This document shows, piece by piece, positions 1 to 9,623 of a DNA stretch of 64,000 bases. Each line of letters starts with the position of its first letter. Position 1 is the stretch's first letter. Origin of the DNA: Anthopleura xanthogrammica (taxonomy: Eukaryota; Cnidaria; Anthozoa; Actiniaria; Actiniidae); contig OZ025208.1 of the NCBI GenBank assembly GCA_964019055.1, positions 1,717,501-1,781,500 on the forward strand, given 5' to 3'. A program made the translations under genes and the position numbers. The notes below the pieces were generated by a model that saw only the letters and a list, made by a program, of their open reading frames with translations, was not told the origin of the DNA and ran no database searches.

Positions 1-1859
1 AATATGTTTACAACAGCATTATCCAAATCTTCGTCAGTCACATCTCGAAAGGCATCGTCTTTCTCGGCGAAGGGGGCGCAGCCAAGAAACAGCATTGCCA
101 ATCGAAGATGACAACGGTGCAAAAGATTTGACCTCGCAGTCAAAGCTTTAAATGTCTCCTTCGAATATTCACCAAATTGTGTTGTATGTTCGATAGCTTG
201 GGTGTAGAGCTTCACTGCTTGTTGTTTAAGAGATTGACGAACTTCTTTATTTCGTTCTTCCCCTGCTAAAATACTAAACAAATAACCAGCATCACTTAAC
301 ATCCACGCTGAGTGCCATCCTGGAGAGATGCTTTCAAGTTCTTGCAATCCGCCACAAGTTGTTTCATAACTCTTATCATAATGACCTTCTCCTCGGCGAA
401 AGCAAGCCAGTAAATGAAGTCTTTGTATCTCGAATTCCATCGAGTTCTCCGTCGAAGACACTAGAGCACTTGCTTTATTTAGTTCCTGATAGGCTTCAGT
501 AAAGCTTCGGCGACGATAAGCTCCAAGGGCAAGCATAAAACGAGCTGCAACTTCAATATCTGGTTTGTGAAACGCTTCACTCTTGAGGCATATCTTTGAT
601 GCAAACGTTTGAACTTTCTCAAAGTCTCCATCTTGTATAAACTTTTCCATCACGTCTGTTATTCTCGCACACATGATTCTGGATTTCGTATTTCGAGGAA
701 TAATTCGAGAAATACTTTTGGGAATTGTTGTGCATTCAACCAAGTTTATATGTTGGGAACATCCTTCTGTATCGCTGTAGTCAGGATTGGTTATACTGGT
801 GTCGTTATTCCCTGGAATGGTTGGAGGACCTATACTATGATTTTCTCGCCAAAATTTCACAATATCTTGCATGTGTGCGTCGTGCAAGATTCTTTTCTTC
901 CATTGCTTGAATTCCATCTTGGCTACTTTATTGTTCTTTATTACATACGTCTCAGGGTAATTTAGGAAGACCCCTCCGGAACAGGCTGCTATAGAGATCA
1001 CTATGACAAAAAGCCCGGGAATCTCTTTCAAAGTATCCCCTTCAACTACAGGAATAAACGAGATATCCCAGTGTTTTCCAAGCTTAGGTCTACCGTGCTC
1101 TTCTGGCCACACCATATTATTTATTGCAGATTCTACTCTTTTTATGATTCTCTTTTCCTCTTCATCATCAACATTTTGCCCACAAACTCTATAAGTTTCA
1201 TCGTCAATACCGATATATACGTGACCACCCTTGTGATTTGCAAACGCAGATACGTAGTGAACTATCTTGTTCGCAATGATGCGGTCTGCCAGTGATTTAT
1301 TCTTACTTTTATCGGACTTTACCTTCTTAAATTGCACGCAATCCGACTCCCTCAAATCACCCGAAATTGTAGCATCTTTTTGAAACTCTTTTACAAAGTT
1401 TTGTAAATTTGAATCAATCAAAGGGCCAGTTTTCAGCAAACGAGCAATGTTCACCAATGGTTCGGACCTAAGGACTTCCCTCACAAGAAAATTCGTTGGC
1501 AAAACCAAATTGTAACTGACCGTAAAAATTCTATCGCTGGGTCTTACAGTAAAGATTATTTCTTGGCCACAACTTGTAATTCTCACTTCGCAATGCTTAC
1601 GAAAGCTCGTCAAGCCAAGAAATTCAATCAAAGTTTGTTCAATTGCTCGAACAAGATCGTCTAGAAGCTTTGGAGTCAAGGTTTCTGTGGAGGAAAGTTT
1701 GAGAATTCCACCTTGGTGGTTCAAAAGAGCACAAACTGCGGAACAAGTGTCTTGTATGACTGATTTCTTGTTTTTGTCTTGCACAGCGTGAAGAGAAATT
1801 TGGATGACAATGAGCGTTGGAATTAGGTTTTCGCTTTGGACACAGCTAGACTCTGCCAT
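1..1859 (-). CDS. Schlafen-core protein with helical-repeat tail (3' end beyond window)
   Basis: Reading the minus strand from ATG at 1859 gives 619 codons without a stop, running off the window. Residues about 35-125 contain CALLNHQGG, like the N-lobe of the Schlafen core. Residues about 171-290 contain ESDCVQFK followed by YVSAFANHKGGHVYIGIDDE, the C-lobe (AlbA_2) signature. Residues beyond about 395 are helical and TPR-like (for example AARFMLALGAYRRRSFTEAY). Schlafen cores are known as tRNA/rRNA endonucleases or nucleic-acid binders. In active members the motif reads E-S-x-x-V-E-F-K; here the second acidic position is Gln, so nuclease activity is uncertain. The chosen ATG has G at -3 and +4. 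An overlapping upstream ATG at 1864 lies in another frame. The coding part seen here has no intron. The family call is good; the substrate is unknown. Confidence 0.8.
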   Translation of the reverse strand, partial: MAESSCVQSENLIPTLIVIQISLHAVQDKNKKSVIQDTCSAVCALLNHQGGILKLSSTETLTPKLLDDLVRAIEQTLIEFLGLTSFRKHCEVRITSCGQEIIFTVRPSDRIFTVSYNLVLPTNFLVREVLRSEPLVNIARLLKTGPLIDSNLQNFVKEFQKDATISGDLRESDCVQFKKVKSDKSKNKSLADRIIANKIVHYVSAFANHKGGHVYIGIDDETYRVCGQNVDDEEEKRIIKRVESAINNMVWPEEHGRPKLGKHWDISFIPVVEGDTLKEIPGLFVIVISIAACSGGVFLNYPETYVIKNNKVAKMEFKQWKKRILHDAHMQDIVKFWRENHSIGPPTIPGNNDTSITNPDYSDTEGCSQHINLVECTTIPKSISRIIPRNTKSRIMCARITDVMEKFIQDGDFEKVQTFASKICLKSEAFHKPDIEVAARFMLALGAYRRRSFTEAYQELNKASALVSSTENSMEFEIQRLHLLACFRRGEGHYDKSYETTCGGLQELESISPGWHSAWMLSDAGYLFSILAGEERNKEVRQSLKQQAVKLYTQAIEHTTQFGEYSKETFKALTARSNLLHRCHLRLAMLFLGCAPFAEKDDAFRDVTDEDLDNAVVNI

Positions 1860-3250
1860 TGCATAACTGAACTAAAAACATGAAAAAAGAATGGATTGTT
1901 AATCGACTGAGCGCGTGTGGAAATATTTCTTGCCATGGTTACCCTATCTCTAAAAACGAGCAGGTTTTTCAAAATGAAAAGAGTAATAAAAGGAGAAAAT
2001 TTAAAGTGTTGTATGTGTTCTTGTTTTCTCGTTTGAGAACGATTTTCGGTTCATTAAAAATGCTGAATTTTGAGCTTATTTTGAAAACTTTCTTCAAATA
2101 TTTTTAGTAGTAATTTTAGAAAATAATGTTTAAAATATGTTCTGAGACAATTACTTCCATAGCTTTTTGAATTTCGAGTTATGAATTCTTTGTGCAAAGC
2201 TTGGTTTTCGCCATTTTCCTTTCGAAAACTTGTCAAGATGGTAATATTCAAAATTCATTATATCGAAAACGAGCTCGAGACACTCCATTTTTCTTTTCAT
2301 TTTTGGAATCAGCGTTAAATTGTTTTTATAAAATAACTTTGATATCTGATTGGTCAAAAAGCCATGTTTTATGAGAGCATAATACATGCTCACGTCATTT
2401 TTTCTCTCTCTCGAAAAATTAGTTATTTTATAAAAGCAATAAAAAACAGTTTTCCGTGTATTAACGGCTACGCGTCGTGGTATCCTACGCTTCTCTCGTG
2501 TTCTCTCCACATCCCGCGTGTCTTTATCAGAGTATAATACACGGAAAACTGTTTTTTATTCCTTAAATAAATAATAGCTTTCTAAGTAAATTGTGTAATA
2601 ATTACTCCTTGCTAAATATAAAGTAGTGTAGTCAGCCACCTTATAAAGAAAGCTATCGAGAAACCAAACGCGGGGAAACCCCTAGGCTATCGAATAATTA
2701 CTGTAAACAGAAAATACAACAAAACTTTCAATTTGATTTTCGTTTCTGAATTTTTCCATCAACAATAAATAATTCTAGTTCTAAGTAATTCTATTCTATT
2801 CCATACCAACTAAGAAAGCAGCGAAAAAAACTCATCTTCGCCGAATGTGATAGTTGAACAATTCAATTCGGCCTATGCTTCTAGCGTTTTTCTCCTGGTT
2901 CTCCAGTTCTGCTTCCTCCACAAAAATAAACTTCGAAATACCAATTTGATTCAGGTTAATAAGAGGAACTTTGTTGGGATTTCAATGCTAAATCCTTCTA
3001 TTTTCTTAATTTTTTTCGTTTGCTAAGAAAATATTTTCACCCAGAACAAAGACACATCCAAATAAGAAAATCCTTTTTCTACTTCCTTGTAGAAAACAGA
3101 GAGATAAAACAGATGATAACATTTTAGTGAGCCAAATCAGATATATATTTAGAGAACTTTTAACTTACCTTGATTTCTAAGCGCTGTTCTGACAGAAAAT
3201 TGCGTATTTCTAAAATGTGCTGCATATGCAAGTATTCTGGTAAGATTCCA
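1860..3250 (-). other. Probable 5'-UTR exon and leader intron of the Schlafen-core gene
   Basis: On the minus strand a strong donor (AATCAAG then GTAAGT) begins an intron at 3168. A pyrimidine-rich acceptor ending TTTTTAG lies at 1872, 13 bases before the start codon. This suggests an untranslated first exon just above 3169 and a leader intron of about 1.3 kb. Nothing else coding is visible inside. The transcription start cannot be placed from sequence. Confidence 0.45.
2439..2562. repeat. Short foldback in the leader intron
   Basis: AATAAAAAACAGTTTTCCGT near 2441 is matched in reverse complement near 2540, giving a stem of about 26 bp around a loop of about 65 bases. It resembles a small non-autonomous inverted-repeat element. 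No target duplication is evident. Confidence 0.5.
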
Positions 3251-3406
3251 AGAATTGCGGAAGTGACTTGAACATACTTAGGGGGGAGGGGGTAGAACTA
3301 GCTGATGGGTTCAGCCGGTTACCTTATAATTACATGAAAGTTTTGGCAACGCTTTAATTTTGCGATTTTTTAAAAAAATTCGCGAAATAAAAGTGGAAAA
3401 TTAAGT

Positions 3407-3738
3407 GACCTTCAATAATAATAATAATAATAATGATAATAATAATTTTTTTTAAATTAATAATGATGATAATTTTGATAATAATAATCCATTGATAAAA
3501 CTTATTAATAACAAATAACATAATCTATAACAAGACAATTTATAACTATATTCGTATCTCTAAAAGTAGCAAAAGAAACAGTACTGATAAACATCAAAAC
3601 GAGGTTAGGAGTCCTTAGGGGAAAATATACCACTAGTTTCATCTAAACCTTATGCTTTAGATATAAGTTCAATCTTTAAAAAAAAAATATATATATATAT
3701 ATATAATGTAAATTAAAAAATATATATATAGAAATAAA

Positions 3739-3795
<57 letters not shown>

Positions 3796-4281
3796 TATAA
3801 TAATAATAATAATAATAGTAATAATAATAGTAATAATAATAATAATAGTAATAATAATAATAATAAAAATAATAATAATAATAATTTTTATTTAAAATAA
3901 TAATAATAATAATAATGAAAATTACAAAAAATGCTATAAAAATTGCTATGACTATTTACAAAGTTATATGTATTTAAAATCTAAAGTATTGAAAGTATTA
4001 TTAAGGTAAAGAAAAAAACTGAGTTCAAATATTAAATTAAGAATATAGTAATGTAGGTACAAAATATCAATAAAATATGCACATACAAAGAAAAATTAAA
4101 AATCTAATTAAAATTAGCGATGGCATTGTCAATAGAAAAATCTGTGTTATAAATGTCATGAGTTCTTCTTTTTACTCTAGTGCCTCTGAGGCATAATAGA
4201 GCAGAGCGGAGAAGGGTAAATGAAACTTTCGCCCGCAACCAAGACATAGTATCAGAGTAAGTTTCCCCTTTCTTGGATGAT

Positions 4282-4342
<61 letters not shown>

Positions 4343-4356
4343 GTAATAAAAATAAA

Positions 4357-4391
<35 letters not shown>

Positions 4392-4490
4392 GCAGTTCTA
4401 TGGCACCACAACTGGGTCTCAGTGCAATCACGACAACAATAAGTATAATAAAAATCCTCAATAGTAATAAAAATAAATAAATAAACTAAA
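3407..4490. repeat. AT-rich stretch with several (AAT)n and (TA)n microsatellites
   Basis: Trinucleotide AAT/TAA tracts lie at about 3410-3490, 3737-3910 and 4283-4392, with a (TA)n run near 3687-3706. Open frames here are poly-Asn, poly-Ile or poly-Tyr artefacts of the repeats. No gene is seen. Confidence 0.9.
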
Positions 4491-4747
4491 GATAATACGG
4501 ATAGACCTAAAAAATAATAAAAACTCTACGAATTCCAATTCGTATAGAAAGGTAGATAAGCAGGCTAGGTATACACCTTTTTCAGTCACTCATAATGGGA
4601 GACCCAGGAACGGTCGATCCAAAGCCAACAGGAATCGGTGAATAGTCCCTTCACAGTTCCCTGCGCCATCTTGAAAGGTAGCCGTGCCTTTGCATCGAAG
4701 CGAGACGAACGGTGAGCTTGCAATGATAGAGACATGTGAATAATTGT

Positions 4748-4897
4748 CTATGTCTTGCTTCCTTGCTTCCTTGCTTCCTTGCTTCCTTGCTTCCTTGCTT
4801 CCTTGCTTCCTTGCTTCCTTGCTTCCTTGCTTCCTTGCTTCCTTGCTTCCTTGCTTCCTTGCTTCCTTGCTTCCTTGCTTCCTTGCTTCCTTGCTTC

Positions 4898-4952
<55 letters not shown>
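4748..4952. repeat. (TTGCTTCC)n octamer array passing into (TTTC)n
   Basis: About 18 tandem copies of TTGCTTCC are followed directly by a tetranucleotide TTTC tract. Open reading frames through it are repeat artefacts. Confidence 0.95.
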
Positions 4953-5255
4953 AGACCTTAACAGATTCCGTGACCAACTACCTCAAGGGAAGTTTCTTAT
5001 TTTACAAACCTACACAAAATATTGGCCGCATTTACCAAAAAGAATTGAACTCTGGCGAAAGTTCAAACATCCAGAGATATTATTGAACCCGCTAACTTAG
5101 TTAACGCAGACAATTTAGCACCACGATCAACCGCAGTCATACATATTTTTAAGGACTGATATGACTAAAAATAACGCTGTACTAGCACACCTAACACTGT
5201 GGATTTTTCTCGACGAACAGCTTGTTTTAATCAATACTATCCACTAGCACGTCCA
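4953..5255. other. Unassigned spacer
   Basis: I see no gene, strong repeat or RNA in this stretch. Confidence 0.5.
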
Positions 5256-5965
5256 GAGAATCAAGGGTGATGTAGTGGTAGTACAATTGCCTCTCACCTC
5301 TGTGGTCTTGGGTTTGATTTCTGGACTCAACATCACATACATTAGGGAATCAAGGGTGGTGTAGTGGTAGTACACTTGCCTCTCACCTCTGGGGTCTTGG
5401 GTTTGATTCCTGGACTCAACATCACATACATTAGGGAATCAAGGGTGGTGTAGTGGTAGTACACTTGCCTCTCACCTCTGGGGTCTTGGGTTTGATTCCT
5501 GGACACAACATCACATACATTAGGGAATCAAGGGTGGTGTAGTGGTAGTACACTTGCCTCTCACCTCTGGGGTCTTGGGTTTGATTCCTGGACTCAACAT
5601 CACATACATTAGGGAATCAAGGGTGGTGTAGTGGTAGTACACTTGCCTCTCACCTCTGGGGTCTTGGGTTTGATTCCTGGACTCAACATCGCATACATTA
5701 GGGAATCAAGGGTGGTATAGTGGTAGTACACTTGCCTCTCATCTCTGGGGTCTTGGGTTTGATTCCTGGACTCAACATTGCATACATTAGGGAATCAAGG
5801 GTGCATGGTATAGTGGTAGTACACTTGCCTCTCATCTCTGGGGTCTTGGGTTTGATTCCTGGACTCAACATTACATACATTAGGGAATCAAGGGTGGTAT
5901 AGTGGTAGTACACTTGCCTCTCACCTCTGGGGTCTTGGGTTTGATTCCTGGACTCAACATCACAT
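5256..5965 (+). repeat. Eight tandem copies of an ~89-bp tRNA-like (SINE head) unit
   Basis: Each unit carries GTGTAGTGGTAG, resembling a tRNA D-arm/A box. About 35 bases later comes GGGTTTGATTCCTGG, a good B box. Units start near 5256, 5345, 5434, 5524, 5613, 5701, 5790 and 5882 and differ by few bases. The arrangement resembles the head of a tRNA-derived SINE that has tandemly amplified. Related single copies lie in reverse orientation near 40010-40080 and 49850-49910. A true tRNA is unlikely because the anticodon stem does not pair well. Confidence 0.75.
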
Positions 5966-6123
5966 GTGAGTAGAGTTTGTTGTTCTCTCTTGATTCGAGG
6001 GGTTTCCTCCAAGTTCTCCCTCCGCAAAACCATGGACGATAAAAGAACCAGACTTATCAGCTATGGCAAAACCTAAAACGCTAAACTCCAACTCTCATAA
6101 AGAATTAAGAGAAAAATATCATT

Positions 6124-6195
6124 TGCCCTTTGCAGGACTAGAACCCACGATTTCGGTATACTAGTCCGACGTGTTAACCACTACACTACAAGGAC
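6124..6195 (-). tRNA. tRNA-like cloverleaf, possible tRNA-Thr(AGT) pseudogene or SINE head
   Basis: The minus strand folds as a 72-base cloverleaf. The acceptor stem GTCCTTG/AAAGGGC has one mismatch. The D-arm is GTGT/ACAC. The anticodon stem TCGGA/ACCGA has one mismatch and a loop CTAGTAT that reads anticodon AGT. The T-arm GTGGG/CCTGC has loop TTCTAGT. The usual purine at T-loop position 57 is T, so the B box is weakened. A decayed tRNA or tRNA-derived repeat is as likely as a working gene. Confidence 0.35.
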
Positions 6196-6870
6196 CAACC
6201 ACGCTGGTTACGCAGCCAGGCAAAGTTGTATATGTGGCAACTGTGGGGGTGCAGGGCGATATTAATCCTATGGGTAAGCTGAACACCGTAAATATTTGGG
6301 AAATATTTACGCACAATTGAGGATAATACTAGTGAAATGAAATGCGTTCGGTGTGAACTCTCATATATAATTTACATCAAGCACACGAATTTCCAAAAAT
6401 TCTCGATGACTGGATTGTTAATTGTGTTGTAAACAGTTTTTTATTTTTCTAGTTCTTCATCGTATAAATTTATGGTTAAAAGACGATAATGCTACATTCA
6501 GATATATTATAGGTTTAATCACCTCAAGTTCAATTAAAATCGGCTCGCACACGGCACGGTACCCCCAGGGCACGGTACGTTTCTAACTTGAAGTTTTCTA
6601 CTTCCCTCATTCATCGATAACAACCGCAAAAGCCTTAGAAAACGCACGATAATCAACACATTGTTTTACGAAAGGCAGGCCACACAGGAAAGCTTAAACA
6701 CCCGACATTCAACACCAATGTACCTCAGGATACGAATAAAAGACATCTGGAAGCTAAGCTAAGCTAGGCAGATTCTTTTAAGCATTCATCGCAAGTTCGG
6801 AGCCTTTGTTGAATTATCTTAGCGTGAGGAAGCTTTCTTTACGTGACAAAGGTCGCACTTGTCCTGCATG
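6196..6870. other. Gene-free spacer
   Basis: I see no supported feature, only short CACGGCACGG-type motifs near 6548 that recur at 23340-23450. Confidence 0.5.
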
Positions 6871-7255
6871 CTATTGCTTGGTATCAATCAGCTGAATGAA
6901 TCTTATGAATCTCATTACCAGCCTACAATGACAAGCAAACACTGCCCGTCATGTGCTATCAACCAGAGAGTATTCTATTGCTTGGTAAATCAGCTGAATG
7001 AATCTCATGAATCTCATTACCAGCCTACAATGACAAGCAAACACTGCCCGTCATATGCTATCAACCAGAGAGTATTCTATTGCTTGGTATCAATCAGCTG
7101 AATGAATCTCATGAATCTCATTACCAGCCTACAATGACAAGCAAACACTGCCCGTCATGTGCTATCAACCAGAGAGTATTCTATTGCTTGGTAAATCAGC
7201 TGAATGAATCTCATGAATCTCATTACAAACAGCCTTCAATGACAGGCAAACACTG
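6871..7255 (+). repeat. ~100-bp tandem repeat, three to four copies
   Basis: Units contain GCTTGGTATCAATCAGCTG, TCATGAATCTCATTACCAGC and GACAAGCAAACACTGCCCG. The same family occurs as its reverse complement at 20380-20945 inside NDST-A. Open frames here follow the repeat and are not genes. Confidence 0.9.
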
Positions 7256-7884
7256 AACCCTATTCTCATGCATTCTCAATCATCAACGAGCACTTCTATT
7301 GAAGCCTATTTTCTGATTCAGATGGTAAAATTCCACGTAAGACAGAAACTGAGATCTATTGACCATGCTAACAAAGTTTTGTGAACATTTTATATCTTCT
7401 TAAGTATTACTTGTAAACGAAAAATACTCTTCAAGGTTTTGCAACAAGAAATATTTAAGCCCAAAATGAAACGACCACAAGCCCTGATTGACAAACTGGA
7501 GAGGACGGAGAGCTTACTCACGCACAACGCATGCGCAGTAATATTTTTCTTCTTTTATCGGCTGTTATCACTTTTGCCTTTATCTTGAACTCGTCTTTCA
7601 AGTGAAGCACCCGCAAACGTGCAAACAACATCTTTCTGTCTGCGCTCCTTTCCAAGGACGCAGTTTTTCAAATTCCTTCTCCAGTTGCCATAGAAACATC
7701 GATCTAGGCTATTCGCCGCGAGTGGTCGTGCATTCGAATGGCTTTTTTGATCGACAGCTGAATGGCAAAATGGATATACAGAAAATCTTTGTATTTGTGA
7801 GCAGTTAGGAATAATTATTATTACATTTAGAATAAATTTTGCGAAACCAAAATAATGAATATTTTGATAACGAGAACGTCAAAA

Positions 7885-8064
7885 ATGTCTCGTAATTATT
7901 CTTGCGTTCGATGCGGTTCCGAGCGGCCCACAAGAGGACCAGACAACTCGTCGCCTGGAATAGGAAATACGGTTATGGCGGAAACCAATGGTTATCGATA
8001 CAAAACCACAAGAAGGGTGTTTAATAGAAACAACTCGAGCGCTTTCCATAAACTGAACAGTTAG
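7885..8064 (+). CDS. Possible small ORF (60 codons), unrecognised
   Basis: ATG at 7885 (A at -3) opens a frame with a CxxC near the N-terminus (SCVRCG) and a basic, Asn/Ser-rich tail, ending at TAG. An in-frame ATG also lies at 7855. Its base composition is more GC-rich and codon-like than its flanks. I do not recognise the peptide, and chance is a fair explanation. It may belong to a transcript whose other exons I cannot see. Confidence 0.2.
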   Translation: MSRNYSCVRCGSERPTRGPDNSSPGIGNTVMAETNGYRYKTTRRVFNRNNSSAFHKLNS

Positions 8065-8172
8065 GAGACAGCTAGTCGACTGTTTTTCTAACATTTCTCG
8101 CTTTCCAAACGATAAGCGATAATAAATTCATATTTTCCCTCCAAAGATAAAAGCACTGATTATGTATAACTA

Positions 8173-8175
<3 letters not shown>

Positions 8176-8260
<85 letters not shown>
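8176..8260. repeat. (GA)n microsatellite
   Basis: An almost pure GA tract of about 84 bases. Confidence 0.97.
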
Positions 8261-8262
<2 letters not shown>

Positions 8263-9334
8263 CTATTTTTAGGCCGTTCGTTTAAAGAGGTTTATAGCCA
8301 GAAGGTAAACAGACCAAAGGAGTTGACGAGTCATTCTTAAGGAGTTCATCCGTCTAAAAAGCTACCACAATGCGTTTTTAGTTGACTGAATCTGTTAATG
8401 GCTTAAATAGCACTATTTGACATTCTAAATAAGGTCAAAAACCATACGTTTGTGCCCCGATACGTGGGCAGAGTCACGAAAAAAGGAAGAAACATGGCTT
8501 CAAAGCATGACAGAAGCCAATCACTTACTTAATTAGAAAATATTACCTAAAGATTTTTTTAATTTTTGAACGTTTTGGACCGAGGTAGATATGTGCACAG
8601 GACGTCCGTTGTTTTAACAGACCCCGAAGGTATCTTGAAGTGTGTCACGCTGTCACGCTCTGACTGTCACGAAGCCCTAGTCACGCTAAACAATGAGAGC
8701 CAAGCGCTGTGAGTTGAACATTTGAATGAGTTAACAATCTCAACTATATATTTATAATTTAACTCTTAAATGATAACTTTAAAACAAAATAATTAAATCA
8801 GCACTAGTGAAGAGTAAAATATGATTGGATGCTTCATTGCACGTGCGTGCATTTTGATTGGTTTACCAGCGGAAGCCAGTTGAGTGCTGTTATCTGTGTT
8901 CAACCAGGGTTTTGACAATAAATCTCATCTAAAAATTGTAAAAATAAAGTCAACTTATTGAAATTCGTGAGTATTAGAGTTACCAAGGCTAACTCACTCG
9001 TTGTTTCATGATACTTCAGTGAAAATTGGTGAACAAAATATCTCTCAAGCGCCATTGAAGTTATTTCTACTCATGAATGGATTAAAGTTTTTGCCGTGGA
9101 ATGGCCGATTCTGTTCCTATCTCAAACCATGTCATTCTTTTAAGCATTGCTTAGTTCTTTTTTGGTAGCTTTGGACAATATTCATAAATATAGATGAAAC
9201 TCCAACAAAGAATCTTATTTCCAGGACAGAAAAACAAACAAACAAACAAGCATTAAGGCCAAGATGGCTGCTTGAATGTTCTTCGAGCTTGTCTTACGGC
9301 AGAAGCCAGTAGAAAGGGAAAGCCCGACTTCAAA
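8261..9334. other. Gene-free spacer with a small GTCACG cluster
   Basis: No coding signal is seen. Four TCACG motifs lie at 8644-8690, matching a denser cluster at 22936-23265. Confidence 0.5.
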
Positions 9335-9470
9335 TTTTATCGATACCCTGAAATAACCACTGGGCTGATCAAAGCCAGGGCATGACTAACTCACAAATCG
9401 AATCCTGAAACAACCTCTGGGCTGGTCAAAGTCAGGGCATGACTAACTCACACATTGAATTGGAATTTAG
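9335..9470 (+). repeat. Two diverged copies of the 57-bp repeat family
   Basis: CAACCTCTGGGCTGGTCAAA and GCATGACTAACTCACA match the unit that is hugely amplified at 26437-31493. Confidence 0.85.
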
Positions 9471-9582
9471 GTGGTTTTGAAGAGGGGAAAAATTGGAAAA
9501 CCCAGAGAAAAACCGTCGAATCAAGGAAAAGGCCTACCAAAATCTACCACATGTAATGCCAAACTAAGCCAGGATTCCCTTG

Positions 9583-9623
<41 letters not shown>

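Noticed and set aside
4172..5100. Open frames of poly-Asn, poly-Ile, poly-Tyr or Leu-Pro-Cys-Phe type
   Set aside because: They are translations of (AAT)n and (TTGCTTCC)n repeats with no start context or homology.
5256..5965. Cluster of eight functional tRNA genes
   Set aside because: A and B boxes are present but the anticodon stem does not pair properly; a SINE-derived satellite fits better.
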